Positions 33,447 to 42,767 of a stretch of 64,000 nucleotides of DNA are shown here, piece by piece (the first letter of the stretch is position 1; each line of letters starts with the position of its first letter). Source of the stretch: UBA1351 sp964627665. GTDB taxonomy: Bacteria > Bacillota > Clostridia > Lachnospirales > Vallitaleaceae. A program made the translations under genes and the position numbers. Below the pieces are notes generated by a model. It did not search any database, was not told where the DNA came from, and was given only the letters and a program-made list of their open reading frames with translations. The DNA lies in the NCBI GenBank assembly GCA_964627665.1, contig CAZVKG010000009.1:12133-76132 (forward strand), given 5' to 3'.

Positions 33447-35278
33447 ACTAACCATAAACTTTCGTATGGAAACATTTTAAGCAAGTCTTCGTTCATTGTC
33501 ACTATTTTATCCGTTATTAAATCTGTTAGAATAGTCTTATCCGTATACTTTCGAAGAATATCCGCCGAGAAATATTGATGATCTTCACTGAAATTAAACA
33601 AGCAGATCATCGTTTGATTCTCTAACTGCTTAAGAAAACCATAAACATGCGTATTTCCAAGAGATAAAATTGTATATTCCGCTTTACTGTTAAAAATTGG
33701 GTGGATCTTACGAATCATACTTATCCGTTTAATATATTGGAAAACAAGTCCTTCGTTTGTATGTAAATCCTCTCTCTTTTTAACCCGTTCCCAATTAAAC
33801 TTTGCTCGATGAACCCATCGCCCTTCTTCTGTTTTATGAGAATCCTTCTTGTAGTTTTGATCATTTAATGTGGCAATCTCATCGCCACTATATAACAAGG
33901 GAATACCCGGTTGAGAAAAAATCAATGCCATAATGAGTCGAATTCGATAATGGGCTATCTGACGTTCCCGTTCATCATTGCGTTCATGTGCTTTTTCTAA
34001 ACCAAGTAGCGAAGCTAGAGTACCATTTGTTCTCGCATCATGATTTTTTGGATTGTATTGATAAATCTCTCCTTTTGCAAAGCTACCTTCAAAGCGACCC
34101 GAATAAAAATCAATCAAAAACTGCTTATGCATATAAGGGTCTAACCCGAAATATGCAATTGTATCTTCATTAAATCCCCAACCGATATCATCGTGGCATC
34201 GAATATAATTCATGAAACAACCCGTTTTAGGAATATGATAGCGTCGCGCATCGGATTCTAATAATCGAACGTCGCGGGTTGCTAAACTATTAAATAAATC
34301 TACCATTAAATTTGCATTGTACAAAACACCACATTCAACCCGTTGCTTTTCATTTTCAAATTTACCAAAATATTTAAAAATCTCATCCGGTTCAACAATC
34401 GCTTCGCCAAGTAATGCCACAGAAGGACATGCAATTTCCTTAACCAAATGGAACAAGTGCAACAAATCATGAACTTGAGGTAAATTTCTACATGTCGTTC
34501 CCGGTTCCTTCCACATAAATGCGATAGCATCTAGACGAATCATGTTGACACCCAGATTGGCAATAAAGAGCATGATATCAACCATTTGCTCAAAGACGTA
34601 TGGATTTTTGAAGTTTAAATCCCACTGAAATGAACTAAAGGATGTAAACACCCATTTATCAATTTTTTCGATATAGGTAAAGTTTCCGGGGCTTTTATCC
34701 GGCAAAACTTCAGGAACAAATCGATCATATATCTCCGGAATTTCACGGTTATCATACATGATAAACATGTCTTGATATTTTTCATCACCTTCTAATGCTT
34801 TTAGAGCCCACTCATGAGTATCTGCCGTATGATTTAGCACATAATCAATACATACATCAATTCCGTGATGCCGAAATGCACTCAGTACTTTTGTAAAATC
34901 TTTTAATGACCCTAAAGAAGGATCAATCTCTTTGTAGTTTTCTACAGCATACCCCCCATCATTCTCCCCTTTTCGAGGTAGAAGCAGTGGCATAAGATGT
35001 ACATAAGTAATACCTAATTCTTTTAAATAGTCTATTTTATCCATTAATCCAATTAAATTATCTGCAAACAAATCAACATATAACATCATGCCGACCATTT
35101 TTTCACTCATAAACCAATCGTGTTCACGAAGATCAAGACGGTGAAGCTCCTTAGGACGATTCTTCATCCGGCTGACAATGGTATCAAACAAAGCATTAAA
35201 TGTTGATTCATTTCCTCCATAGTTTTCATATACAGACAAATACTCTTCTTTTAACTTTTTAACTGCTTCTAGATTCAT
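33443..35278 (-). CDS. Amylosucrase-like glycoside hydrolase (GH13_4)
   Basis: Alpha-amylase superfamily enzyme of 611 residues with the amylosucrase layout: an N-terminal helical part (1-90), then the catalytic barrel. Catalytic residues: nucleophile Asp in NMIRLDAIAF, acid/base Glu in ALLGEAIV, and the transition-state Asp in RCHDDIGW; VDYVLNHTAD is the first conserved region. GH13_4 members make glucan from sucrose or hydrolyse/isomerise sucrose. It has no signal peptide, so it acts in the cytoplasm on imported sugar. GAGGTGG precedes the ATG. It follows a GH65 gene by 12 bases. Exact reaction uncertain. Confidence 0.88.
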   Translation of the reverse strand: MNLEAVKKLKEEYLSVYENYGGNESTFNALFDTIVSRMKNRPKELHRLDLREHDWFMSEKMVGMMLYVDLFADNLIGLMDKIDYLKELGITYVHLMPLLLPRKGENDGGYAVENYKEIDPSLGSLKDFTKVLSAFRHHGIDVCIDYVLNHTADTHEWALKALEGDEKYQDMFIMYDNREIPEIYDRFVPEVLPDKSPGNFTYIEKIDKWVFTSFSSFQWDLNFKNPYVFEQMVDIMLFIANLGVNMIRLDAIAFMWKEPGTTCRNLPQVHDLLHLFHLVKEIACPSVALLGEAIVEPDEIFKYFGKFENEKQRVECGVLYNANLMVDLFNSLATRDVRLLESDARRYHIPKTGCFMNYIRCHDDIGWGFNEDTIAYFGLDPYMHKQFLIDFYSGRFEGSFAKGEIYQYNPKNHDARTNGTLASLLGLEKAHERNDERERQIAHYRIRLIMALIFSQPGIPLLYSGDEIATLNDQNYKKDSHKTEEGRWVHRAKFNWERVKKREDLHTNEGLVFQYIKRISMIRKIHPIFNSKAEYTILSLGNTHVYGFLKQLENQTMICLFNFSEDHQYFSADILRKYTDKTILTDLITDKIVTMNEDLLKMFPYESLWLV

Positions 35279-35290
35279 TGAACCACCTCT

Positions 35291-37546
35291 TTACTTTGAT
35301 GTCACTTCATATTCTAGATGAATTTCATCATCAATCGTATATGTCTTATGATTGACAACTATTTCAATCGGCTTTGTTGTTTCAATGGTCAGTTTTTCTG
35401 CCATTGTAATTGTAATTAATGCTTGCTGATAGTATATTCTAAAACATATACGTTTCCACTCTTTTGGCATAATCGGATTAAGATGAAGGCCTTCTTCTTT
35501 GATCCGAAGTCCACCAAAGCCATAGATCATACTCATATATGCACCACCAGCATTGGCAATATGTAGACCATCCTTTGTATTATGATGTAAATTATCTAGG
35601 TCTAAGCGAATCGTTTTCATGAAAAATTGATAGGCTTTTTCTGCTTTATGTAACTTTGCAGCCATAATGCTATGTACACACGGTGACAAACTAGAATCGT
35701 GTGTCGTTAGCCGTTCATAATAATCATAGGACCGATTCATTATTTCTTCTGAAACATGGTCAAGTAAAAAATAAGCTAAGACCGTATCTGCCTGTTTTAA
35801 GACACGATATCTATAAATCGTTAATGGATGATAATGCAACAATAATGGATACTTGTTTTGTGGCGTATTCTCAAAATCCCAGTCCGCTTTATCCTTAAAG
35901 GTATCATCTTGCCAGTAAATTCCAAGTTCTTCTGAATAAGGCAAGTACATATGTTTATATGCCCTTTCCATCTCAGATATTTCTGCTTCATCTATAGAAA
36001 GTTGCTTTTGCATCTTACGATACCACTCTGTATCTGTTTCGCCAAATTCCCTAGTTAATTTACAGACCCAATACATATGGTATTTTGCCATAGAGTTTGT
36101 ATAATAATTATTGTTAACAATAGCTGTATATTCGTCCGGACCTGTAACAGCCGGTATTTTAAATTGGCCTTTGTCATCAAAGTGACCGATTTCCAACCAT
36201 ATTCTAGCTGTTTCTAGAATAACTTCATAACCTATTTGTTTCATGAACTCAATATCTTTTGAAAATAAATAATATTGAATATAGGCATATGCAACATCTG
36301 CATTAATATGATATTGAGCACTTCCGGCTGGAAAATATGCAGAGCACTCTGTTCCGGATATAGTTCTCCATGGAATTTTAGCTCCTTTTTTATGTCCCAT
36401 CATTAAGGCTCGATCTCTAGCTAAATCCAATGTTTGATATCTAAACGATAATAAATTCTTTGCAATATCCGGATGTGTAAGTATGAAAAATGGCAGCATA
36501 TAAATCTCAGTATCCCAGAAATAATGTCCCTCATAGCCTTCTCCACTCAATCCTTTAGCAGAAATATTTGAAAAGGCATCTCTTCCTGCAGATGCATACA
36601 ACTGATATGCGCTATAATTTAGTGCTTCTTCAACCGAAGCATCGCCATCAACTTCAATCTTAGCAACTTTCCAAAATTTCTCCAAATGGCTTTTTTGTAT
36701 ATCAAACCAATATTGACTTGATTTTTCAATTGCTTCTTTCAAAATTTGTAACCCTTCGTTTTCAGGGTCTTTTGACCGGATGCTATCGACATAAACGAGA
36801 AATTTCGAAAAGGTAAACGTCTCTTCTTTTTGAATCGAATCATGCTTGAAGGCAACAATAATATTCTCTTTGACTTCATATTCAACATCAATATCATGCC
36901 CCATGGTCGCTGTCACCTTCAAACCGGACTGTTTTGTTGTGCTTGTTACCTGTGCAAAATTTCTATCGCGTACACCAACATTGTCTACATAGAGCCATCT
37001 TGCTTGTTCCGATGAAACTCTCGGATCATCTTCATCCGCAAAATTAAATACATTTCCATCAAGGGTTGATAAAATCGAAATATCTCCTGAATAATTCACC
37101 GAAGTAACTGCATATTCAATGATGGCAAGTTCTAACTGTTCAAACGATGTCATCTTACGAATCTTAATCAAGAGATGATGCCCTTTGGGTGAAACCCAAT
37201 CAATGCTCCGTTCATTATAACCTTCCCAAATATCTAGTTTTCTGTCAAAAGATAACACTTCTCCTTCAAACAAGGAAAACTCATCATCATCAATGCGTAT
37301 AACAATCGTCTGACCATCGATGATATTCAACATCTTTTGGGCAGTTTTGGGAAATCCATAGGCACTTTCTCCATAGTTAATCACGACATCTTCATAAAAT
37401 CCATTGATATATGTTCCGCGTATTGTTTGAAAATGATTCGGATACCCTTCTTCAAAATTTCCACGCAAGCCAAGATATCCGTTACCAACAAATAGCAAAC
37501 TTTCATCAACGAGTAACTGTTCATTTGTCAACCTTGAATTCTTCAT
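35291..37546 (-). CDS. GH65 disaccharide phosphorylase/hydrolase
   Basis: About 751 residues, the normal size of GH65 phosphorylases (maltose, trehalose, kojibiose, nigerose types). The N-terminal beta-sandwich has VGNGYLGLRGNFEEGYPNH. An (alpha/alpha)6 barrel follows with YFWDTEIYMLPFF, and catalytic acid Glu in VTGPDEYTAIVNNNYYTN. The C-terminal domain has YGFGGLRI. Phosphorolysis would release beta-glucose 1-phosphate in the cytoplasm. The ATG at 37546 is seven bases after GGAG; the ATG at 37552 is too close. Substrate type is not resolved; no beta-phosphoglucomutase gene is nearby. Confidence 0.9.
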   Translation of the reverse strand: MKNSRLTNEQLLVDESLLFVGNGYLGLRGNFEEGYPNHFQTIRGTYINGFYEDVVINYGESAYGFPKTAQKMLNIIDGQTIVIRIDDDEFSLFEGEVLSFDRKLDIWEGYNERSIDWVSPKGHHLLIKIRKMTSFEQLELAIIEYAVTSVNYSGDISILSTLDGNVFNFADEDDPRVSSEQARWLYVDNVGVRDRNFAQVTSTTKQSGLKVTATMGHDIDVEYEVKENIIVAFKHDSIQKEETFTFSKFLVYVDSIRSKDPENEGLQILKEAIEKSSQYWFDIQKSHLEKFWKVAKIEVDGDASVEEALNYSAYQLYASAGRDAFSNISAKGLSGEGYEGHYFWDTEIYMLPFFILTHPDIAKNLLSFRYQTLDLARDRALMMGHKKGAKIPWRTISGTECSAYFPAGSAQYHINADVAYAYIQYYLFSKDIEFMKQIGYEVILETARIWLEIGHFDDKGQFKIPAVTGPDEYTAIVNNNYYTNSMAKYHMYWVCKLTREFGETDTEWYRKMQKQLSIDEAEISEMERAYKHMYLPYSEELGIYWQDDTFKDKADWDFENTPQNKYPLLLHYHPLTIYRYRVLKQADTVLAYFLLDHVSEEIMNRSYDYYERLTTHDSSLSPCVHSIMAAKLHKAEKAYQFFMKTIRLDLDNLHHNTKDGLHIANAGGAYMSMIYGFGGLRIKEEGLHLNPIMPKEWKRICFRIYYQQALITITMAEKLTIETTKPIEIVVNHKTYTIDDEIHLEYEVTSK

Positions 37547-37587
37547 AAGCATTCTCCAAACTTCATCTCAAACATTTATAGCTTCCT

Positions 37588-38448
37588 TTACTTAATCGAC
37601 CCTGATACCATTCCTTTAATGATGTGTTTTTGCGCCAATAAGAATGCAATAATAATCGGAATCGCAGCCATTAACACAGCCGTCATAATTAAATCCCATT
37701 TTTTTACAAAAGATCCTGCAAAAGCTGCAATCGCTAGCGGTATTGTTTGTACATCTTGACCGATTCCAAGAATCAATGACGGCAACAAGAAATCATTCCA
37801 TATCCATATGCCATTTAATATAATGACCGTAACAAAAATAGGTTTTAGAATTGGGAGTATAATTTTAAAAAATGTTTGTGGTTTCGTACATCCGTCAATC
37901 GTCGATGCTTCTTCCAGTTCTAAAGGCACTGATTTAATAAATCCATGGAACATAAATACAGATAAGGGGGCTCCAAATCCAATATAAGCAAAAATCATAC
38001 CATGATAGGTTCGAAGCATTCGAAGTCCAATTGCTTCATAAATCATTCTAAAGAGTGCAACTAATGGAAACATAACCACTTGAAACGGAATGATTAAACC
38101 ACTCAAAAAGAGTAAGAAAATAAATCCGGACATTTTTGTTTTTGTACGAACGAGAACCCAAGCAGCCATTGCCGAAAAAACAGAAATTGTGAGTAGCGAA
38201 CCTGTTGTAATTACAACTGATGAAAATACGCTCTTTGAATATTCTATACTTGGACGACTCCATATATCTGCCATATTCCTAAACAATTGTCCCCATCGAT
38301 TTGGTAATGCAATTGGATCTGTTATTATCTCTAAAGAGGCTTTTGCTGCATTGATAACAACAATAAAGAACGGAAACATGGCAAACAAAAACATAATAAG
38401 TGTAACTATTGTCAATACAATATTAAGAACTCTTTGTTTTTTAAACAT
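37588..38448 (-). CDS. Sugar ABC transporter permease (MalG type)
   Basis: 286 residues with six helices and the coupling motif EEASTIDGCTKPQTFFKIILP. One-base overlap (TAATG) with the upstream permease, the same arrangement as the other CUT1 system in this window. Likely imports the disaccharide handled by the GH65 and GH13 enzymes downstream. Confidence 0.93.
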   Translation of the reverse strand: MFKKQRVLNIVLTIVTLIMFLFAMFPFFIVVINAAKASLEIITDPIALPNRWGQLFRNMADIWSRPSIEYSKSVFSSVVITTGSLLTISVFSAMAAWVLVRTKTKMSGFIFLLFLSGLIIPFQVVMFPLVALFRMIYEAIGLRMLRTYHGMIFAYIGFGAPLSVFMFHGFIKSVPLELEEASTIDGCTKPQTFFKIILPILKPIFVTVIILNGIWIWNDFLLPSLILGIGQDVQTIPLAIAAFAGSFVKKWDLIMTAVLMAAIPIIIAFLLAQKHIIKGMVSGSIK

Positions 38449-39353
38449 TATATTTCCACCTCTTTCTTTTTATTATAATGTACTTGTGCCATCGACATTA
38501 CCGATAAAATCAAGAAAAATACAATGGCTCTTGCTTGTCCTTCGGCCATATTATTAAATTTAAACGCCACGTTATAAATATGCATTGATAACAATTCCGT
38601 TGAGTTTACTATCTCACCGTTAAAAGTTGCCGACGGTCCTCCATTGGTTAAAGCAACAATAATATCATATTGCTTAAATGAATTTACCAGTGTGAGAAAT
38701 GACGTAATTGTAAAGGCTTGAGCTATCATAGGAAGAGTAATACTTTTGAAGCGATGCCAATAGTTAGCACCATCAATCTGGCTTGCTTCAATGAGTTCTT
38801 GGGGCACATTCAGTAACGCAGCCACATAGATCATCATAATATATCCCGCATATTGCCATGTAAATGCCATAATCAAGCCCATTAAAGCTAAGTTGGGATC
38901 TGCCAATATCAAAACTTCTTCTAATGCAGATGAGCCTACTAATGTACCAATAGCCGGAACAACACTTTTAAAAATAAATTGCCAAATATAACCTAACACA
39001 AGTCCGCCAATAAGATTGGGAACAAAAAAACCTGCTCGATAAAATGTTTTGAATTTTACTTCCCGTGTCACTAGAATAGCTAAAATCATTGCAATACCAT
39101 TTACTGTAATAACACTAATAAATGTAAAAAGAAATGTTCTTAAAAACGAATATTGAAAAGCTTTATTTGAAAGCATATTTTTATAGTTTTCAAACCCAAT
39201 CCAATTGATTTCCAGGCCTGCTACTGCTGTCCAATCTGTCATTGAATAATAAATTCCCATCATAAACGGAATAATAACAACAACACTAAAAGCAAATAAC
39301 GCAGGTGCCAGAAAGCCCCAAAAGACAACCTTATCCTTAGTATATTTATTCAT
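38448..39353 (-). CDS. Sugar ABC transporter permease (MalF type)
   Basis: 301 residues, six helices, coupling motif EASQIDGANYWHRFKSITLPM, and a loop LTNGGPSATFNGEIVNSTEL typical of MalF-type permeases. Separated from the binding-protein gene by 105 bases containing an inverted repeat, which may lower permease expression relative to the binding protein. Confidence 0.93.
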   Translation of the reverse strand: MNKYTKDKVVFWGFLAPALFAFSVVVIIPFMMGIYYSMTDWTAVAGLEINWIGFENYKNMLSNKAFQYSFLRTFLFTFISVITVNGIAMILAILVTREVKFKTFYRAGFFVPNLIGGLVLGYIWQFIFKSVVPAIGTLVGSSALEEVLILADPNLALMGLIMAFTWQYAGYIMMIYVAALLNVPQELIEASQIDGANYWHRFKSITLPMIAQAFTITSFLTLVNSFKQYDIIVALTNGGPSATFNGEIVNSTELLSMHIYNVAFKFNNMAEGQARAIVFFLILSVMSMAQVHYNKKKEVEI

Positions 39354-39404
39354 ATTATACTCCTTTACGAGTCATACTAATGTAATCGATACATGATAGA
39401 TTCA

Positions 39405-39430
39405 AGGGATGTGAGAAATCCCACATCCCT
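39405..39430 (-). promoter_or_regulatory. Intercistronic hairpin between binding protein and permease genes
   Basis: Nine-base-pair stem AGGGATGTG/CACATCCCT with an 8-base loop and no U-run after it. Its place suggests mRNA stabilisation or partial termination downstream of the binding-protein gene. Confidence 0.6.
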
Positions 39431-39458
39431 ATTTATATTTTTGGAATAATCGAAAGTA

Positions 39459-40703
39459 TTATTGTATCGCTTCAATCTGTTGTACAAGTTGACCGATAAA
39501 CTCTTCTTTTGTTAAATCGCCTTTTGCAAAGCTCTCATAAATCGGTCCTAATGTATTCATTCCGAAGCCATCCGGCATATCATTTTGCAACCAAGTATAT
39601 GAACCTTCCGGTTTTTGTAACCATTCTGCCGCGCTTGCTGATAAGGGTGTATCCGGAGTCAATGTAACATTGGTAAATGCCGGCACCATCTTTGCCTGAT
39701 TAACCATATAGTCGTGTCCCGCTTGACTTGTTGCCATATAATTCAAAAACGCATTCGCTGCTTCTTTATTCTCACTGTCACTATTAATAACGTAGAATGA
39801 GGGTGCACCGATAAAGATTGCATTATGTTCTCCTTTTACACTTGCATGTGGAGCAAATCCCATAGGGAACTCTATTTGATTTTCTACCAACCACGGATCA
39901 ATCCAGTTTCCTTGATGAATAAATACGGATTTTCCTGTTCCAAACTGACCTACTTGTGCATCATAGTTACCAGTTATTAATACAGCTTCATCTGCATATT
40001 CAAACAACAATTCAACCCAATCTGCATATTCAGTTAAACGGGCAACATCTGCTTCCCCATTATTTAACATGTCGAGTACTGTTGTATCACCATATGGTAA
40101 TCCAGCTGATAAATATCCGTTAAAGTTATGTAATCCTGTTACCCAACGCATATCCGGACCGGCTGCCATGGCAACAACTGAATCAATACCTAATTCATCT
40201 TTCATACCGTCGATTTTTTCAAACGCAGTACGATAGGCCTCTTGAGATGTTAATGTTGCAGAATCAATTCCTGCTTGGCTTAGTAAATCTTCATTATAGG
40301 CCATCCCCCATGCTTCAACGGCAACAGGGAATCCATAAACAACGCCGTCAACAATAAATTCAAGACTTGTTAAGTCCATCCACTCTTGATCTTCATATGG
40401 CTCAAGTTTTGATGACCAGGTATTATAACCACCCATACCTTCAATAACAAAAATATCCGGTTGTCGGTCGGATTGGAATTCAGCCTTTAGATTTTCTGCA
40501 TATGGTGAATCACCACCGGATGTTTTCACATCAACTTTAATCCCTGTTTCTTCTTCGTATGCAGTTGCAAACGCCATAAGTTGTTCACCAATTTCCACTT
40601 TGTTTTGGTAAATAACAACCGATTCTTCAACTTTTCCGCCACATCCTGCAAATGCTAAGACTACCAAACTCATAACCATAAGTAACGATAAAACTTTTTT
40701 CAT
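39459..40703 (-). CDS. Sugar ABC transporter substrate-binding lipoprotein (CUT1)
   Basis: Family 1 extracytoplasmic binding protein of about 414 residues. Signal peptide with lipobox FAGC (Cys21), then VVIYQNKVEIGEQLMAFATA, DRQPDIFVIEGMGGY and a C-terminal binding segment with YTWLQNDMPDGFGM. The ATG at 40703 follows AAAGGAGG. First gene of the operon with two permeases, GH65 and GH13_4; it diverges from the AraC-type regulator. The ligand is probably an alpha-glucosyl disaccharide, by inference from the enzymes. Confidence 0.92.
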   Translation of the reverse strand: MKKVLSLLMVMSLVVLAFAGCGGKVEESVVIYQNKVEIGEQLMAFATAYEEETGIKVDVKTSGGDSPYAENLKAEFQSDRQPDIFVIEGMGGYNTWSSKLEPYEDQEWMDLTSLEFIVDGVVYGFPVAVEAWGMAYNEDLLSQAGIDSATLTSQEAYRTAFEKIDGMKDELGIDSVVAMAAGPDMRWVTGLHNFNGYLSAGLPYGDTTVLDMLNNGEADVARLTEYADWVELLFEYADEAVLITGNYDAQVGQFGTGKSVFIHQGNWIDPWLVENQIEFPMGFAPHASVKGEHNAIFIGAPSFYVINSDSENKEAANAFLNYMATSQAGHDYMVNQAKMVPAFTNVTLTPDTPLSASAAEWLQKPEGSYTWLQNDMPDGFGMNTLGPIYESFAKGDLTKEEFIGQLVQQIEAIQ

Positions 40704-40892
40704 AATACATCCTCCTTTATACATAATTGCTTTTTGTGTATTTCCAACAATATGATACTATGATTTTCTTTGTTTCAAGGATTATTTTACATTCAACAAT
40801 CCTTATGTATTAAATTATATTCATTTTTCTATATTATTTCTTATGTAATTCTGTTATAATTTGTATATATCTTATATGAAATGAGGGATTGA

Positions 40893-41603
40893 ATGAATCG
40901 TTCACTAATCAAAGAAAAACTTAAAAATATGGATATCGAATATAAACATCCTCCGTATTTTTTAGAAGCAAAACTATTAAGTGAAATCAGCTTAGGATTA
41001 CTTTCCGAAGCTTTAACCACTCTAACTCAAATCAATGGATTAGAACGAGCGTCGCTCTCATCGAATTCACTTCGTTCCACAAAGAATTCGATGATTGCTT
41101 CGTGCACGATTTTCACTCGAGCAATTATTCGCGCCGGAGTTACACCTGAAGACGCTTTTGATTTAAGTGATATTTTTATAAAAAAAATAGAAACATTTCA
41201 AGATAACAACTATTTAGAAGCATTTGAATATGAAATGGTCAAGGAGTTTGTTGGCTTGGTCAATGAGAATAAAACACTTCACTACTCCCAATCAATTTCA
41301 AAAGTCATTCGTTATATTTCTGAAAATGCCACCTCAAAAATCACTGTGACAGAGTTAGCCAAATTAACCCATTTATCCGCCGATTATTTATCTAACCTTT
41401 TTCATAAAGAAGTCGGGATTTCTATTAGCGCATATATTCAAGAGCGAAAAATTGCAATTGCAAAGAATTTTTTAGAGTTTTCTCCATTAAAAATTACAGA
41501 CATCGCTTATGTTTTAGATTATTGCAACTCTGCTTATTTCTCAAACGTCTTTAAAAAACAAACAGGTATGAGCCCTGCCGAGTATCGCAGAAATCATACC
41601 TAA
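40893..41603 (+). CDS. AraC-family transcriptional regulator
   Basis: 236 residues. The C-terminal AraC domain (about 138-236) contains ITVTELAKLTHLSADYLSNLF and ITDIAYVLDYCNSAYFSNVFK, ending MSPAEYRR. The N-terminal part (1-130) is all-alpha (LKNMDIEYKHPPYFLEAKLL) and unlike the cupin of AraC itself or a receiver domain, so the inducer-binding mode is unknown. It diverges from the CUT1-GH65-GH13 operon and is its probable regulator. A TATAAT -10 lies near 40853. Confidence 0.9.
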   Translation: MNRSLIKEKLKNMDIEYKHPPYFLEAKLLSEISLGLLSEALTTLTQINGLERASLSSNSLRSTKNSMIASCTIFTRAIIRAGVTPEDAFDLSDIFIKKIETFQDNNYLEAFEYEMVKEFVGLVNENKTLHYSQSISKVIRYISENATSKITVTELAKLTHLSADYLSNLFHKEVGISISAYIQERKIAIAKNFLEFSPLKITDIAYVLDYCNSAYFSNVFKKQTGMSPAEYRRNHT

Positions 41604-41624
41604 ACATTATTATATTGTTTTTTC

Positions 41625-41653
41625 TTGCAAAATGACGAAAGATGATATAGAAT
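41625..41653 (+). promoter_or_regulatory. Promoter of the manganese riboswitch transcript
   Basis: TTGCAA (41625-41630), 17 bases, TAGAAT (41648-41653). Transcription would begin just before the aptamer. Confidence 0.65.
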
Positions 41654-41663
41654 AAGGGTAGTT

Positions 41664-41755
41664 TAGAGGGAGTAACTTGCCTGAGGGTACCAACGTCGTC
41701 ATTACGGATAATAGATCCCGGCTTTGGTGACAGAGATTTGTTTAGTGAGACTCTA
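41664..41755 (+). ncRNA. yybP-ykoY manganese riboswitch
   Basis: The conserved blocks of the yybP-ykoY aptamer occur in order: a GAGGGAGTA loop after the P1 strand, GTCGTCA, CCGGCTTTGGTGAC, and TGTTTAGTGAGAC. P1 forms from TAGAG (41664-41668) and CTCTA (41751-41755). The 3' strand of P1 is also the first part of a terminator, so Mn2+ binding should stabilise P1, block termination and switch on the downstream exchanger. The match is to remembered family members, not to a covariance-model score. Confidence 0.88.
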
Positions 41756-41782
41756 CAGCTTTTAAAGTTGTAGAGTTTTTTT
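41751..41782 (+). terminator. Riboswitch expression-platform terminator
   Basis: Stem CTCTACAGCTTT/AAAGTTGTAGAG (one G-U pair) followed by seven T residues (41776-41782). It shares CTCTA with the aptamer P1 helix, so the two structures exclude each other. Confidence 0.88.
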
Positions 41783-41809
41783 ATGTTTACATTTAAAGGA
41801 GAGAGCATT

Positions 41810-42763
41810 ATGGATATTATTTTACTTATTATTGGTTTTTTATTACTCATCAAGGGAGCTGATTTTTTTGTTGATGGCGCCGCCTCGATTGCTAGGCGAT
41901 TCAATATTTCTACAATGGTTATCGGTTTGACTTTAGTCGCTTTTGGAACGAGTGCGCCCGAGCTTGCTGTTAGCATTAATGCGGCTATCGACCAATCGAA
42001 CGGTCTTGTCTTTGGTAATGTTATCGGATCAAATATCCTAAATATTTTATTTGTTTTAGGCTTATCCGCTGCTATTACGCCAATAAGAATACGCCTAAAA
42101 ACCATCTTAAAAGAAATGCCTTTTGCAATTATTGCTACGGTAGCCGTTCTTATTATGGCGCTTGATTTTTCTATTGATCAGACACCAAATATTATCTCCA
42201 GAATCGATGGAATTTTACTCCTTATCCTATTTGCCATTTACTTTTACTCCATGATCGAGATTATCGTTCTTGGTAAAGAGGACGGTACTTTCGAAGAAAT
42301 TACCGAAATGCCTCTTCCCCGTAGCATCCTATTAACCTTTATTGGTATGGGCGCTATCATTTGGGGTTCAGACTTAACCGTAACCGGAGCCGTCGGAATT
42401 GCAAGAGCATTTGGACTGTCTGAAGTTATCATTGGATTAACCATCGTAGCTATCGGGACTTCATTACCCGAGCTCATAACTTCTGTCGTTGCTGCCCGAA
42501 AAGGTGAAAATGATATTGCCGTCGGCAATATCATCGGTTCAAATATCTTTAACCTCTTACTTGTTCTGGGTGTTTCCTCTGTTATTAACCCAATTGTCAT
42601 CGACCAGTCCAGCATCCTAGATCTAAGCATACTTACTCTTGCTATGATTGTAATTCTTCCCATCATGTACACCGGCAAAAAGATTACACGTCCGGAAGGG
42701 ATATTCATGACGTTGGCTTATATTGCTTATATGATTTCATTAATATTTCGAATATTTGTCTAG
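41810..42763 (+). CDS. Calcium/sodium antiporter (CaxA/YrbG family)
   Basis: Membrane cation exchanger of about 317 residues with two homologous halves, each carrying the alpha-repeat signature: GLTLVAFGTSAPELAVSI in the first and GLTIVAIGTSLPELITSV in the second, plus paired GNVIGSNI and GNIIGSNI. The ATG at 41810 follows AAAGGAGAG; an ATG at 41783 sits just after the terminator without a ribosome site. Control by a manganese riboswitch suggests that it exports Mn2+, alone or with Ca2+. It converges on the DEAD-box gene with four bases between stops and no terminator. Confidence 0.93.
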   Translation: MDIILLIIGFLLLIKGADFFVDGAASIARRFNISTMVIGLTLVAFGTSAPELAVSINAAIDQSNGLVFGNVIGSNILNILFVLGLSAAITPIRIRLKTILKEMPFAIIATVAVLIMALDFSIDQTPNIISRIDGILLLILFAIYFYSMIEIIVLGKEDGTFEEITEMPLPRSILLTFIGMGAIIWGSDLTVTGAVGIARAFGLSEVIIGLTIVAIGTSLPELITSVVAARKGENDIAVGNIIGSNIFNLLLVLGVSSVINPIVIDQSSILDLSILTLAMIVILPIMYTGKKITRPEGIFMTLAYIAYMISLIFRIFV

Positions 42764-42767
42764 CTGT

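Noticed and set aside
41783..41809. Earlier start for the cation exchanger at 41783
   Set aside because: This ATG lies at the terminator's U-run without a ribosome site, whereas 41810 follows AAAGGAGAG.
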